DNA of 8,005 nucleotides from Helicobacteraceae bacterium. GTDB taxonomy: Bacteria; Campylobacterota; Campylobacteria; Campylobacterales; Sulfurimonadaceae. Positions 1 through 6,255 of the stretch are shown one piece after another. A program made the position numbers and the translations under genes. Where the stretch lies: the NCBI GenBank assembly GCA_947497635.1, contig CANMHZ010000046.1:1-8005 (forward strand), given 5' to 3'. Below the pieces are notes generated by a model. That model saw only the letters and a list, made by a program, of their open reading frames with translations. It did not search any database and was not told the origin of the DNA. Position 1 is the stretch's first letter; every line of letters begins with the position of its first letter.

Positions 1-312
1 GGTGTGACGGGAATTCGAGTTGCGTTGAAAGATGGCTCCACGCGTCAAATAGATGTTCCTGGAGTATTTGTCTTTATTGGTAATAATGTTAATAACCAAG
101 TTCTCATTCAAGAAGATGGCAGTTTTTTGTGCGATATGACCCCATCGGGTGAAGTAATTGTCGATTTGAGTATGAAAACATCGGTTGCGGGACTCTATGC
201 AGCAGGCGATATGCGAATTGCTGCACCCAAACAAGTAGTAAGTGCGGCAGGAGATGGTGCAGTTGCGGCATTACAAGCGATTTCGTATGTGGATGAGCAC
301 TTTCACGCTTAA
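1..312 (+). CDS. trxB: Thioredoxin reductase, C-terminal end (partial, 5' end outside window)
   Basis: This is the last 103 codons of a low-molecular-weight, FAD-dependent thioredoxin-disulfide reductase, which uses NADPH to reduce thioredoxin in the cytoplasm. The reading frame is open from base 1, so the gene begins upstream of the window and the internal GTG at 4 is not its start. Visible family marks are the GVFVFIG strand that returns from the NADPH domain to the FAD domain, and near the end the AAGDMR segment (its Asp normally contacts FAD) followed by KQVVSAAGDGAVAAL, the helix that closes the FAD site. The redox-active CxxC and the NADPH-binding loop would lie upstream and cannot be checked, so a ferredoxin/flavodoxin-reductase-like member of the same fold is not excluded. 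The gene ends with TAA, 66 bases before dapB, on the same strand and perhaps in the same transcript. Confidence 0.85.
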   Translation, partial: GVTGIRVALKDGSTRQIDVPGVFVFIGNNVNNQVLIQEDGSFLCDMTPSGEVIVDLSMKTSVAGLYAAGDMRIAAPKQVVSAAGDGAVAALQAISYVDEHFHA

Positions 313-342
313 GGGCAAAGTGCCACTTAAACCCTAAGGCGA

Positions 343-372
343 TACAATACGCTATCAATTGAGTGTGAGGAG
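343..372 (+). promoter_or_regulatory. dapB ribosome-binding site and possible -10 box
   Basis: GAGGAG at 367-372 is a strong Shine-Dalgarno sequence six bases before the dapB ATG, and it fixes that start. TACAAT at 343-348 resembles a sigma-70 -10 box and could start a dapB-purF transcript independent of trxB. No convincing -35 is visible, although -35 elements are often poorly conserved in this phylum. The ribosome-binding site is well supported; the promoter part is a guess. Confidence 0.4.
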
Positions 373-378
373 TTTAAC

Positions 379-1152
379 ATGATTAAAGTAGGTGTATTTG
401 GTGCGGGTGGACGTGTCGGAAAGTTGATTATCGAGGATCTGCATCATGAAAGTGAAATTTCATTGGGTGCGGTGTATGTACGAAATGAGCTTAATTTTTC
501 GATTGACCCTTCTGTCCTTGTGACCAACGATATGAATGTATTGCTCAAAAGTTCTGATGTCATCATTGATTTTTCACTACCTGAAGCGACGCAAATATTG
601 CTGGAGTGCGCACTCAATAATCCTCGTCCCCTTGTTGTTGGGACAACAGGGATGGATACCCATCAGCTTAATCTTCTCAAATTGGCAAGTGAGTCAATGC
701 CGATTTTGTACGCGACGAATATGTCATTAGGTGTTGCACTTTTAAATAAATTGGTTTACACTGCATCTAAAACGCTCAAAGATTTTGACATTGAAATCGT
801 AGAACAACATCATCGTCACAAAAAAGATGCCCCAAGCGGGACAGCATTGACATTGGCAAATTCAGCGGCTCGTGCACGTGAATTGGATTTGGATGTCGTT
901 CGTGTGAGTGGACGCGATGGTAATATCGGTGAGAGAACCAAAGATGAGATTGCCGTTATGGCATTGCGCGGTGGAGACATTGTCGGTCGCCACACAGTTG
1001 GTTTTTACAGTGAGGGGGAGTTTGTAGAGCTTCATCACACGGCAACGAGTCGTAATACCTTTTCTAAGGGTGCGATTCGTGCGGCAAAATGGCTAGTAGG
1101 TAAAGAGAACGGATTATATAATATCAGCGATTGTTTGGAATTAGGAGCATAA
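379..1152 (+). CDS. dapB: 4-hydroxy-tetrahydrodipicolinate reductase (DapB)
   Basis: DapB catalyses the NAD(P)H-dependent reduction of hydroxy-tetrahydrodipicolinate to tetrahydrodipicolinate in the cytoplasm, on the path to diaminopimelate (cell wall) and lysine. At 257 residues it has the usual family length. The N-terminal Rossmann domain opens with the dinucleotide loop GAGGRVG (residues 8-14). VVGTTG (86-91) is the conserved nucleotide/substrate-side loop, and the signature EQHHRHKKDAPSGTA (142-156) holds the catalytic His144 and Lys148 equivalents (E. coli His159/Lys163) and the substrate-binding SGT. The ATG has a strong GAGGAG ribosome-binding site. The stop codon abuts the purF ATG, so the two are almost certainly cotranscribed. 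From memory, Campylobacter jejuni also has dapB and purF side by side. No damage is seen. Confidence 0.97.
   Translation: MIKVGVFGAGGRVGKLIIEDLHHESEISLGAVYVRNELNFSIDPSVLVTNDMNVLLKSSDVIIDFSLPEATQILLECALNNPRPLVVGTTGMDTHQLNLLKLASESMPILYATNMSLGVALLNKLVYTASKTLKDFDIEIVEQHHRHKKDAPSGTALTLANSAARARELDLDVVRVSGRDGNIGERTKDEIAVMALRGGDIVGRHTVGFYSEGEFVELHHTATSRNTFSKGAIRAAKWLVGKENGLYNISDCLELGA
1143..1147 (+). promoter_or_regulatory. purF ribosome-binding site inside the dapB end
   Basis: AGGAG lies within the last codons of dapB, five bases before the ATG at 1153. This spacing favours the ATG at 1153 over the in-frame ATG at 1162, which would be 14 bases away. Confidence 0.7.
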
Positions 1153-2502
1153 ATGCGTAGTATGAATGAAAAATGTGCGGTTGTTGGAATTTTTGACCAT
1201 GCTGAGGCATCGAAGTTAGCTTATTTTTCGCTCCATGCGCAACAGCATCGAGGGCAAGAAGCGGCAGGGATTAGTACGAGTAATGGTGAAAAGCTTTTTA
1301 CGATTAAAGATCGAGGATTGGTTACCCAAGTATTTGATAACCAAAAGCTCTCAACTCTAAAAGGTGAAATGGCAATTGGGCATACTCGCTATTCGACAGC
1401 GGGAGATGACTCTATTCTCGATGCACAGCCTGTATTTGCTCGCTATGATTTGGGAGAGATGGCGATTGTTCATAACGGTAATCTTACAAATGCACAAGAA
1501 GTACGGGATGCTCTTATCAAAAAAGGGGCAATTTTTCAAACCTATATGGATACGGAAAACCTTATTCATCTTATTGCAAAAAGTGATCAACATCATCTTA
1601 CCGATCGTATCATTGATGCTGTCAAAAAAATCGAAGGGGCGTACTCACTTGTATTTTTGAGTCGTTCTAAGATGTTTGCAATGCGTGACCGTTTCGGATT
1701 TCGTCCTCTTAGTCTTGGACGTGTGGGTGATGGTTATGTGGTAGCGTCTGAAACATGCGCATTTGATCTTATTGGTGCGGAGTTCATTCGTGACGTAGAA
1801 CCAGGCGAATTGTTGATTTTTGAGAAAGGGAAAGCTCCTCAATCAATCAAAGTATTTGAGCCTACTCCGAAACACTGTATTTTTGAATACGTCTATTTTG
1901 CCCGTCCTGATTCCAATGTTTACGGACAAAATGTGTATGAAATGCGTAAAGCTATGGGTAAAAAGCTGGCGCAAGAACAGCCGATAGTAGCGGATATGAT
2001 TGTCCCCGTTCCTGATGGTGGTATTCCCGCTGCCATAGGGTATTCACAAGAGAGTGGTATCCCTTTTGAAATGGCAATTATGCGTAATCACTATATTGGG
2101 CGTACGTTCATTGAGCCAACGCAAGAGATGCGTGATTTGAAAGTAAAAATGAAGCTCTCTCCGATAGAGCATCTTATCAAGGGTAAACGCTTAATCGTTG
2201 TCGATGATTCTATTGTCCGTGGAACAACAAGCCGTCGAATCGTCCGTATGCTCAAAGAAGCGGGTGCACTTGAGGTACATATGCGTATCTCTAGCCCTCC
2301 GACCACTGATCCTTGTTTTTATGGGGTTGATACACCCGATAAAGATAAGCTCATTGCAGCAAATATGACCAATGCTGAGATTTGTGCCTTTATTGAAGCG
2401 GATTCGTTGGGGTACCTTAGTAATGACGGATTATTGCTGAGCGTCAACGGCAAAGAAGAAAATTATTGTACTGCCTGTTTTACTGGCAAATATATTATTT
2501 AA
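1153..2502 (+). CDS. purF: Amidophosphoribosyltransferase (PurF), [4Fe-4S]-type
   Basis: PurF makes 5-phosphoribosylamine from PRPP and glutamine, the committed step of purine synthesis. The protein has 449 residues. The N-terminal half is an Ntn glutamine amidohydrolase: the nucleophile would be Cys8, exposed by removal of the seven-residue propeptide MRSMNEK, followed by QHRGQEAAGI (31-40), GHTRYST (76-82) and HNGNLTN (107-113). The C-terminal half is a type I phosphoribosyltransferase with the PRPP loop VVDDSIVRGTTS (349-360). Cys242, Cys388, Cys439 and Cys442 (the last pair as CTAC) fall at the places of the four cluster ligands in Bacillus subtilis PurF, so this is predicted to be the propeptide-processed iron-sulfur class rather than the E. 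coli class. The ATG follows the dapB stop with no gap. The next gene starts about 10 bases downstream. Confidence 0.97.
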   Translation: MRSMNEKCAVVGIFDHAEASKLAYFSLHAQQHRGQEAAGISTSNGEKLFTIKDRGLVTQVFDNQKLSTLKGEMAIGHTRYSTAGDDSILDAQPVFARYDLGEMAIVHNGNLTNAQEVRDALIKKGAIFQTYMDTENLIHLIAKSDQHHLTDRIIDAVKKIEGAYSLVFLSRSKMFAMRDRFGFRPLSLGRVGDGYVVASETCAFDLIGAEFIRDVEPGELLIFEKGKAPQSIKVFEPTPKHCIFEYVYFARPDSNVYGQNVYEMRKAMGKKLAQEQPIVADMIVPVPDGGIPAAIGYSQESGIPFEMAIMRNHYIGRTFIEPTQEMRDLKVKMKLSPIEHLIKGKRLIVVDDSIVRGTTSRRIVRMLKEAGALEVHMRISSPPTTDPCFYGVDTPDKDKLIAANMTNAEICAFIEADSLGYLSNDGLLLSVNGKEENYCTACFTGKYII

Positions 2503-2512
2503 ATCGATTTTG

Positions 2513-3475
2513 ATGCGCGAACAAATTTTTACCTATGGGCAATATTTACGTGAAAAATTTGGATGCAAAGTTTCAAAAGTCCCAGTTTCCATTTCTGGCT
2601 TTACCTGCCCAAATATTGACGGAAGTGTCGCAAAAGGGGGCTGTACTTTTTGCGAAAATGATTCGTTTAGTCCCAGTTTGGACAAAGTAAAACCACTTAA
2701 GGGTTTTTTCCTTAATCTTGAGTCTCACGAAAACCCTTATTTAGAAAAGCAACTACAACAGCTCGAATGGCAGTTTGCGGCACTCTCCCAGAAGTTGAAA
2801 AAAGATAATGGTACTCAAAAATATCTCGTTTATTTTCAAAGCTTTACAAACACCTACGCTCCTCTTTCGACCTTAAAAGCTCTCTACGAAAAAGCATTAA
2901 CCTTTGAGAATGTTGTGGGATTGAGTATCGGAACTCGTTCGGATAGTATTAGTGAAGAGGCATTTGAGTATCTCTCAGAGCTCTCACAAAGAACAGAAGT
3001 GTGGATAGAGTTTGGGATTCAATCAATTTTTGATGAGACTCTTGAGAGGGTCAACCGAGGGCACGATAGCCAAAACGTTAAAGATGCAATTGCTAAAGCC
3101 AAAGAATATGGGTTAAACGTATGCGGTCATTTGATCTTTGGACTTCCGGGTGAAGACAAAGAAATGATGCTTGAAACGGCTAAAGTTGCCTACGGTTTAG
3201 GGGTTGATTCATTGAAATATCATCCTCTTTATGTGGTGAAGCGTACCGCATTGGCAAATGAGTATGCCCGTGGTGAATTTGTACCAATAACGGAAGAACT
3301 GTATTTGGAGGTGCTCGTGGAAGCGTTGAAACAAAAGCCAGCACATATAAGTGTTCAGCGCCTGACGGCTGGAATTGATGATGATTCGCTCATCTCTCCC
3401 CAATGGTGCCGTGATAAAAATAGTCAATTTCGTGCGATTAATAATGCCCTAAAAGATGTAGGGCTGAAGTACTAA
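2513..3475 (+). CDS. TIGR01212/YhcC-type radical SAM protein
   Basis: This is a 320-residue radical SAM protein of the group containing E. coli YhcC. These enzymes use an iron-sulfur cluster and S-adenosylmethionine, but I know of no firmly established substrate. The cluster cysteines appear as Cys32, Cys44 and Cys47 within FTCPNIDGSVAKGGCTFC, a CX11CX2C spacing rather than the classical CX3CX2C. Other group marks are YFQSFTNTY (107-115), GTRSDS (140-145), EFGIQS (166-171), NRGHD (181-185) and HLIFGLPGE (206-214). The wide cysteine spacing and general plan recall Elp3-like radical SAM domains, but no acetyltransferase domain follows. I chose the ATG at 2513 over the TTG just before it at 2510. 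Neither has a clear Shine-Dalgarno sequence, so translation may depend on ribosomes leaving purF, which ends 10 bases upstream. The stop codon overlaps that of the convergent gene. Confidence 0.88.
   Translation: MREQIFTYGQYLREKFGCKVSKVPVSISGFTCPNIDGSVAKGGCTFCENDSFSPSLDKVKPLKGFFLNLESHENPYLEKQLQQLEWQFAALSQKLKKDNGTQKYLVYFQSFTNTYAPLSTLKALYEKALTFENVVGLSIGTRSDSISEEAFEYLSELSQRTEVWIEFGIQSIFDETLERVNRGHDSQNVKDAIAKAKEYGLNVCGHLIFGLPGEDKEMMLETAKVAYGLGVDSLKYHPLYVVKRTALANEYARGEFVPITEELYLEVLVEALKQKPAHISVQRLTAGIDDDSLISPQWCRDKNSQFRAINNALKDVGLKY
3446..3464. terminator. Hairpin at the convergent gene junction, possible terminator
   Basis: GCCCTA (3446-3451) and TAGGGC (3459-3464) form a perfect 6-bp stem with a 7-base loop, inside the last codons of the radical SAM gene and 8 bases beyond the stop of the opposing gene. 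On the minus strand it is followed by ATTATTAAT, a poor U-tract; on the plus strand no T-run follows. It could weakly end the minus-strand operon. Its position is suggestive, its strength is not. Confidence 0.3.
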
Positions 3476-4011
3476 CGTCCAAACACCCTAACATCTTGAG
3501 CATCTCCTTTGAAATAAGGGGGATACGGCATAATAATCCAAAACTTTTTCGTTCTTCCTGGCTTAAGATTCGTTGCTACAACTTCCGTATGAATTATATA
3601 TGAGGGCTTTTTTTCAAGCCCTTTATCTCCCAGTAATTCTGCAAAGGCGTTGGATTGATAGGTAGGATTCTTGCTTCTCACCCCAGTGTCTTGATTGATA
3701 AGTTTAATCTCAACGTTCACTTCACCTATTGTATATTTTCCTGAATTACGTACCGTTCCCGTAAAAACAATCTGTTCTTTGGGGAGAAAACGATGATGAT
3801 CAACACTGACTAACGTAAGCTTCTTTGTACTACTATCAATCATTAATAGAGCTACAAAGAATAATCCAGCAGCACCAATAAAATGGACAAAAATAATCGA
3901 TCCCTTATAGGGGAGGTTTCTTTGTAGTAGGGTAATGAAAATGGCAGCAATAAGTGTGAGTAGGGTCACAAAGATAGCAAGATAGTGCCAAACAGTAAAA
4001 TAGGTTGTCAT
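3472..4011 (-). CDS. DUF2393-like membrane protein, second of a tandem pair
   Basis: This is a small membrane protein of unknown function, which I assign tentatively to the DUF2393 family of Campylobacterota. From the ATG at 4011 it has 179 residues: two hydrophobic helices (about 7-29 and 37-58) separated by a short basic stretch (QRNLPYKG), then a soluble domain of about 120 residues with alternating strand-like patterns. It shares with the upstream neighbour the pattern G-x-hydrophobic-x-N-x-S/G-K (GTVRNSGK, 85-92), so the two are probably paralogues. An in-frame ATG at 4026 would add five residues (184 in all). I prefer 4011 because it makes an ATGA overlap with the upstream stop, the same arrangement as at the previous gene junction. 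By topology the C-terminal domain is either cytoplasmic or periplasmic; the sequence alone does not settle it. No enzyme motif is visible. Confidence 0.75.
   Translation of the reverse strand: MTTYFTVWHYLAIFVTLLTLIAAIFITLLQRNLPYKGSIIFVHFIGAAGLFFVALLMIDSSTKKLTLVSVDHHRFLPKEQIVFTGTVRNSGKYTIGEVNVEIKLINQDTGVRSKNPTYQSNAFAELLGDKGLEKKPSYIIHTEVVATNLKPGRTKKFWIIMPYPPYFKGDAQDVRVFGR
3603..3622 (+). terminator. Hairpin with T-rich tail, possible terminator for the plus-strand operon
   Basis: AGGGCTT (3603-3609) and AAGCCCT (3616-3622) pair perfectly around a 6-base loop, with TTATC following on the plus strand. It lies 128 bases past the radical SAM stop and inside the opposing membrane-protein gene. As no spacer exists between the convergent genes, this is the best intrinsic terminator candidate for the trxB-side transcript. 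The same bases encode KGLEKKPS on the other strand, so the pairing may be chance. Confidence 0.25.
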
Positions 4012-4520
4012 CGACAGATACCCCATGCAATTACAGTGAAATTTTTAGGATATGAAAATGGCTCAATTAAGAACTTGAAGCTTTCCCCTTCTTGGGGCTT
4101 GATTGTTTTAGAAATCACGAGAGTTTTCCTTCGAAAGGGGAGATAGGGGTAAAGTTTATTGATAGGTTTGATAGTGGAAACTTTGGATATCCCGAACATG
4201 ATCGTACATTCTTTAAACGTCTGTTTTGAGGTATTATTAATATCTCCGCGAATGAGCAACGCATCGGTAAACTCTAAGTCTTGAACCGTCGTAAGGGTAA
4301 CACTATGCTTGTAAAAGTAGGTATGCATTCCTATGTAAGCGAGAGGTGAGCTAATAAGAAGAATAAAGGCACTTACAATAAGGGTAACCGCAACAGCAAG
4401 TTTTCGATGAAATAAAATCGCTAAGATAAGAAATAATAAGAAAAAGAAGAGAATCCCTCCGAAGAGAAGATAATCATAAAGGGAGAGAGTATTGATAAAG
4501 TGAAGGATGTTGCTTTTCAT
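4008..4520 (-). CDS. DUF2393-like membrane protein, first of a tandem pair
   Basis: This is a 170-residue protein of unknown function with two strongly hydrophobic helices (about 16-37 and 41-65) near the N-terminus, separated by a short HRK turn, and a soluble C-terminal domain of about 105 residues. The segment RGDINNTSKQTFKEC (91-105) matches the G-x-x-x-N-x-S/G-K pattern in the downstream neighbour, which supports common ancestry. The family assignment (DUF2393) is from general resemblance and phylum context and was not searched. Its ATG overlaps the hisIE stop as ATGA, and AGGA five to six bases upstream can serve as ribosome-binding site. Its own TGA overlaps the next ATG in the same way. 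Such tight coupling suggests that the two proteins are made in matched amounts and may form a membrane complex. No signal peptidase site or catalytic motif is seen. Confidence 0.75.
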   Translation of the reverse strand: MKSNILHFINTLSLYDYLLFGGILFFFLLFLILAILFHRKLAVAVTLIVSAFILLISSPLAYIGMHTYFYKHSVTLTTVQDLEFTDALLIRGDINNTSKQTFKECTIMFGISKVSTIKPINKLYPYLPFRRKTLVISKTIKPQEGESFKFLIEPFSYPKNFTVIAWGICR

Positions 4521-5191
4521 TTAGTCCTAGAATTCTTCTCCGCGATTCCACTCACTCCTACTCGTCTAGCAAGTTCTTGTTTGATACGATCGGGCGAAAT
4601 ATTTTTATGCCCCAGTGCAACCAAGACATGATAGACCAAATCGGCACATTCGTAAATAATTTCATTTTCATTGTCATCTTTGACGGCAAAGGCAAACTCA
4701 CCTGCCTCTTCGACCACTTTTTTGAGGATGGCATTATCCCCTTTTGAGAGAAGCTTTGCTGTCCAAGAGGTATTGGGGTCACTGTTTTTGCGTTCTAATA
4801 TTGTGTGATAGAGATCATCAATAATCCCATACGTAGCAACGGTATCAATTTGGGGTTCACTGATCGTTTCCCCTGATTCTATGTCCGTAAAGAAGCACGA
4901 TTTACGCCCGGTATGGCACGCAACACCTTCTTGACGTACCATGATCAGAAGAGTGTCATTATCACAATCAAGTAAGAATCGTTCGATATGTTGCAAATGT
5001 CCGCTTGATTCCCCTTTTTTCCACAAGCGTTGTTTTGAGCGTGAAAAATAGTGAGCGACTTTCGTAGAGAGGGAAAGTTCTAACGATTCACGGTTCATAT
5101 ACGCCATCATCAAGACTTCTAATGTTGTAGAGTCTTGAACGATAACGGGAAGTAGTTCCGATTTTTGCCAGTCAATTTGATCGAGATTCAT
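4517..5191 (-). CDS. hisIE: Bifunctional phosphoribosyl-AMP cyclohydrolase / phosphoribosyl-ATP pyrophosphatase
   Basis: HisIE carries out steps two and three of histidine synthesis in the cytoplasm: pyrophosphate removal from phosphoribosyl-ATP (HisE part) and opening of the adenine ring of phosphoribosyl-AMP (HisI part). The 224 residues show the fused form. The HisI domain (about 1-110) has YFSRSKQRLWKKGESSGH (48-65), the metal-binding aspartates of DCDND (75-79), and Zn ligands Cys76, Cys92 and Cys99. The HisE domain (about 122-215) is an all-alpha, MazG-like fold with EEAGE (161-165) and ECAD (181-184), giving the paired ExxE and ExxD metal sites, preceded by SWTAKLL (142-148). The ATG at 5191 is three bases after the upstream stop. 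Other his genes are not in the window, so the histidine pathway is scattered here, with hisIE placed in a mixed operon. Confidence 0.96.
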   Translation of the reverse strand: MNLDQIDWQKSELLPVIVQDSTTLEVLMMAYMNRESLELSLSTKVAHYFSRSKQRLWKKGESSGHLQHIERFLLDCDNDTLLIMVRQEGVACHTGRKSCFFTDIESGETISEPQIDTVATYGIIDDLYHTILERKNSDPNTSWTAKLLSKGDNAILKKVVEEAGEFAFAVKDDNENEIIYECADLVYHVLVALGHKNISPDRIKQELARRVGVSGIAEKNSRTK

Positions 5192-5194
5192 CGG

Positions 5195-6241
5195 TTATTT
5201 CCCTGTAGAGGTGATTTTTTGATTATCACCGCTTTTTGTATCCAACCAAATATTAGGGGTTGAGCCTCCGGGAGTTAAGAAAATTTTCGCATCTTTATTT
5301 TCTTTGAGCGCGTCGTTAAATTTCCCTTGCACTTTGATTTGCTCTAGCTTGAGTAATCCAGGGGTTAATGATTGGGAGACAAGATGGTTGGCTTGGGCTT
5401 GAGCTCGTGCTTCGATGGTGAGAGCGTTTGCTGTCCCTTGTGCTTCAGTCTCTTTTTTGAACGCCTCTTGTTTGGCACGTTCTACGTCTTGCTGTGCTTT
5501 TTCAACTTCTTGTTTGGCGACTTGAACCCGTTCGATTTGATCTTTTACTTTTTGAGGAAGTCCAATTTCACGTAATTGAATGGATTCCAGATCAGCAGGT
5601 CCATTTTTTTGACGATTCACATTACTGCGAATTCCTGCTTCGATCTTTTGCGCAATAGCATTACGCATTATAGGAAGTGTTTCTGCATCGTATTGACCAA
5701 TAACGTTACGAACCACATCCCGAGCCACAGGATCGATAATCTTGTCTTCCCAGCTAAAGCCCCAATTGGAGATTGTTTTTGCGGCAAGCTGTGCATTGAG
5801 ACGATATTGAACTGTCATATCAATCGTGACAGGGAGACCGCGTTTATCCAAAACTGTAATAGCTGGCTTGAGCAATATCCCATCTCCTGCGGTGGAAGCA
5901 CGATCAACTTTATCGGCATAATTGATGATACGTACTTTCGTATCGACCACATAAATTTGTTGAATAATAGGGAGTAGAAAGTGCAATCCAGGCATGAGTG
6001 ATTCATCGCTGTATTTACCGTTAGTGGAGAGGATACCACGCTCCCCTTCGTTGATAATAATGAACGGTTTTGCCAAAACAAGAAGTAAAATAAACCCTCC
6101 GATAAGCCAAAACATCCCTGTTTTTTGAGGATTCATATTGAAATCGAATTTTGGAGGTTTGGGGGTATTCGCACCACCTCCACCATTCTTTTTCTCTTCA
6201 CTCTTTTTTTTGTTAAAATAATCGTTCATATCAGTTGCCAT
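5195..6241 (-). CDS. SPFH/band 7 membrane protein, HflK/prohibitin-like
   Basis: This is a 348-residue SPFH-domain protein with one membrane anchor. In order: a hydrophilic Lys/Gly-rich N-terminus (1-40, including a GGGG run, as in HflK), a transmembrane helix at about 42-63 ending in the typical IIINEGERGI, the SPFH core (about 64-230, with PGLHFLLP at 84-91 and the YDAETLP segment at 184-190), then a charged, Ala/Gln/Glu-rich helix (about 232-292) expected to form a coiled coil, and a C-terminal tail with FLTPGGSTPN. Family members build ring-shaped membrane assemblies and often modulate FtsH-type proteases; whether this one does is inference. No hflC partner lies beside it, so a prohibitin-like homo-oligomer is as likely as true HflK. 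The ATG at 6241 has only a weak AGG upstream; an ATG four codons later is possible. It lies 14 bases after ilvE and 3 bases before hisIE. Confidence 0.88.
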   Translation of the reverse strand: MATDMNDYFNKKKSEEKKNGGGGANTPKPPKFDFNMNPQKTGMFWLIGGFILLLVLAKPFIIINEGERGILSTNGKYSDESLMPGLHFLLPIIQQIYVVDTKVRIINYADKVDRASTAGDGILLKPAITVLDKRGLPVTIDMTVQYRLNAQLAAKTISNWGFSWEDKIIDPVARDVVRNVIGQYDAETLPIMRNAIAQKIEAGIRSNVNRQKNGPADLESIQLREIGLPQKVKDQIERVQVAKQEVEKAQQDVERAKQEAFKKETEAQGTANALTIEARAQAQANHLVSQSLTPGLLKLEQIKVQGKFNDALKENKDAKIFLTPGGSTPNIWLDTKSGDNQKITSTGK

Positions 6242-6255
6242 AAAGTGAGCCTTTG

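Noticed and set aside
297..323. Inverted pair GCACTTT / AAAGTGC with a 13-base loop at the end of trxB, considered as a terminator
   Set aside because: The loop is long, the stem is only moderately GC-rich and no T-run follows, so termination between trxB and dapB is not supported.
1153..1164. ATG at 1162 as the purF start, giving a shorter propeptide
   Set aside because: The AGGAG at 1143-1147 has good spacing only to the ATG at 1153.
2510..2512. TTG at 2510 as start of the radical SAM gene
   Set aside because: It is directly followed by ATG and has no better ribosome-binding site, so the ATG was preferred; the difference is one residue.
4012..4026. In-frame ATG at 4026 as start of the second DUF2393-like gene
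   Set aside because: It has no ribosome-binding site and would overlap the upstream gene by 19 bases; the ATG at 4011 gives an ATGA overlap like the one at the preceding junction. It remains a possible alternative.
5372..5977. Two adjacent open plus-strand frames (67 and 133 codons) antisense to the SPFH gene
   Set aside because: The opposite strand encodes a clearly recognisable SPFH protein over the whole stretch; the plus-strand frames have no recognisable motif and are explained as shadows.
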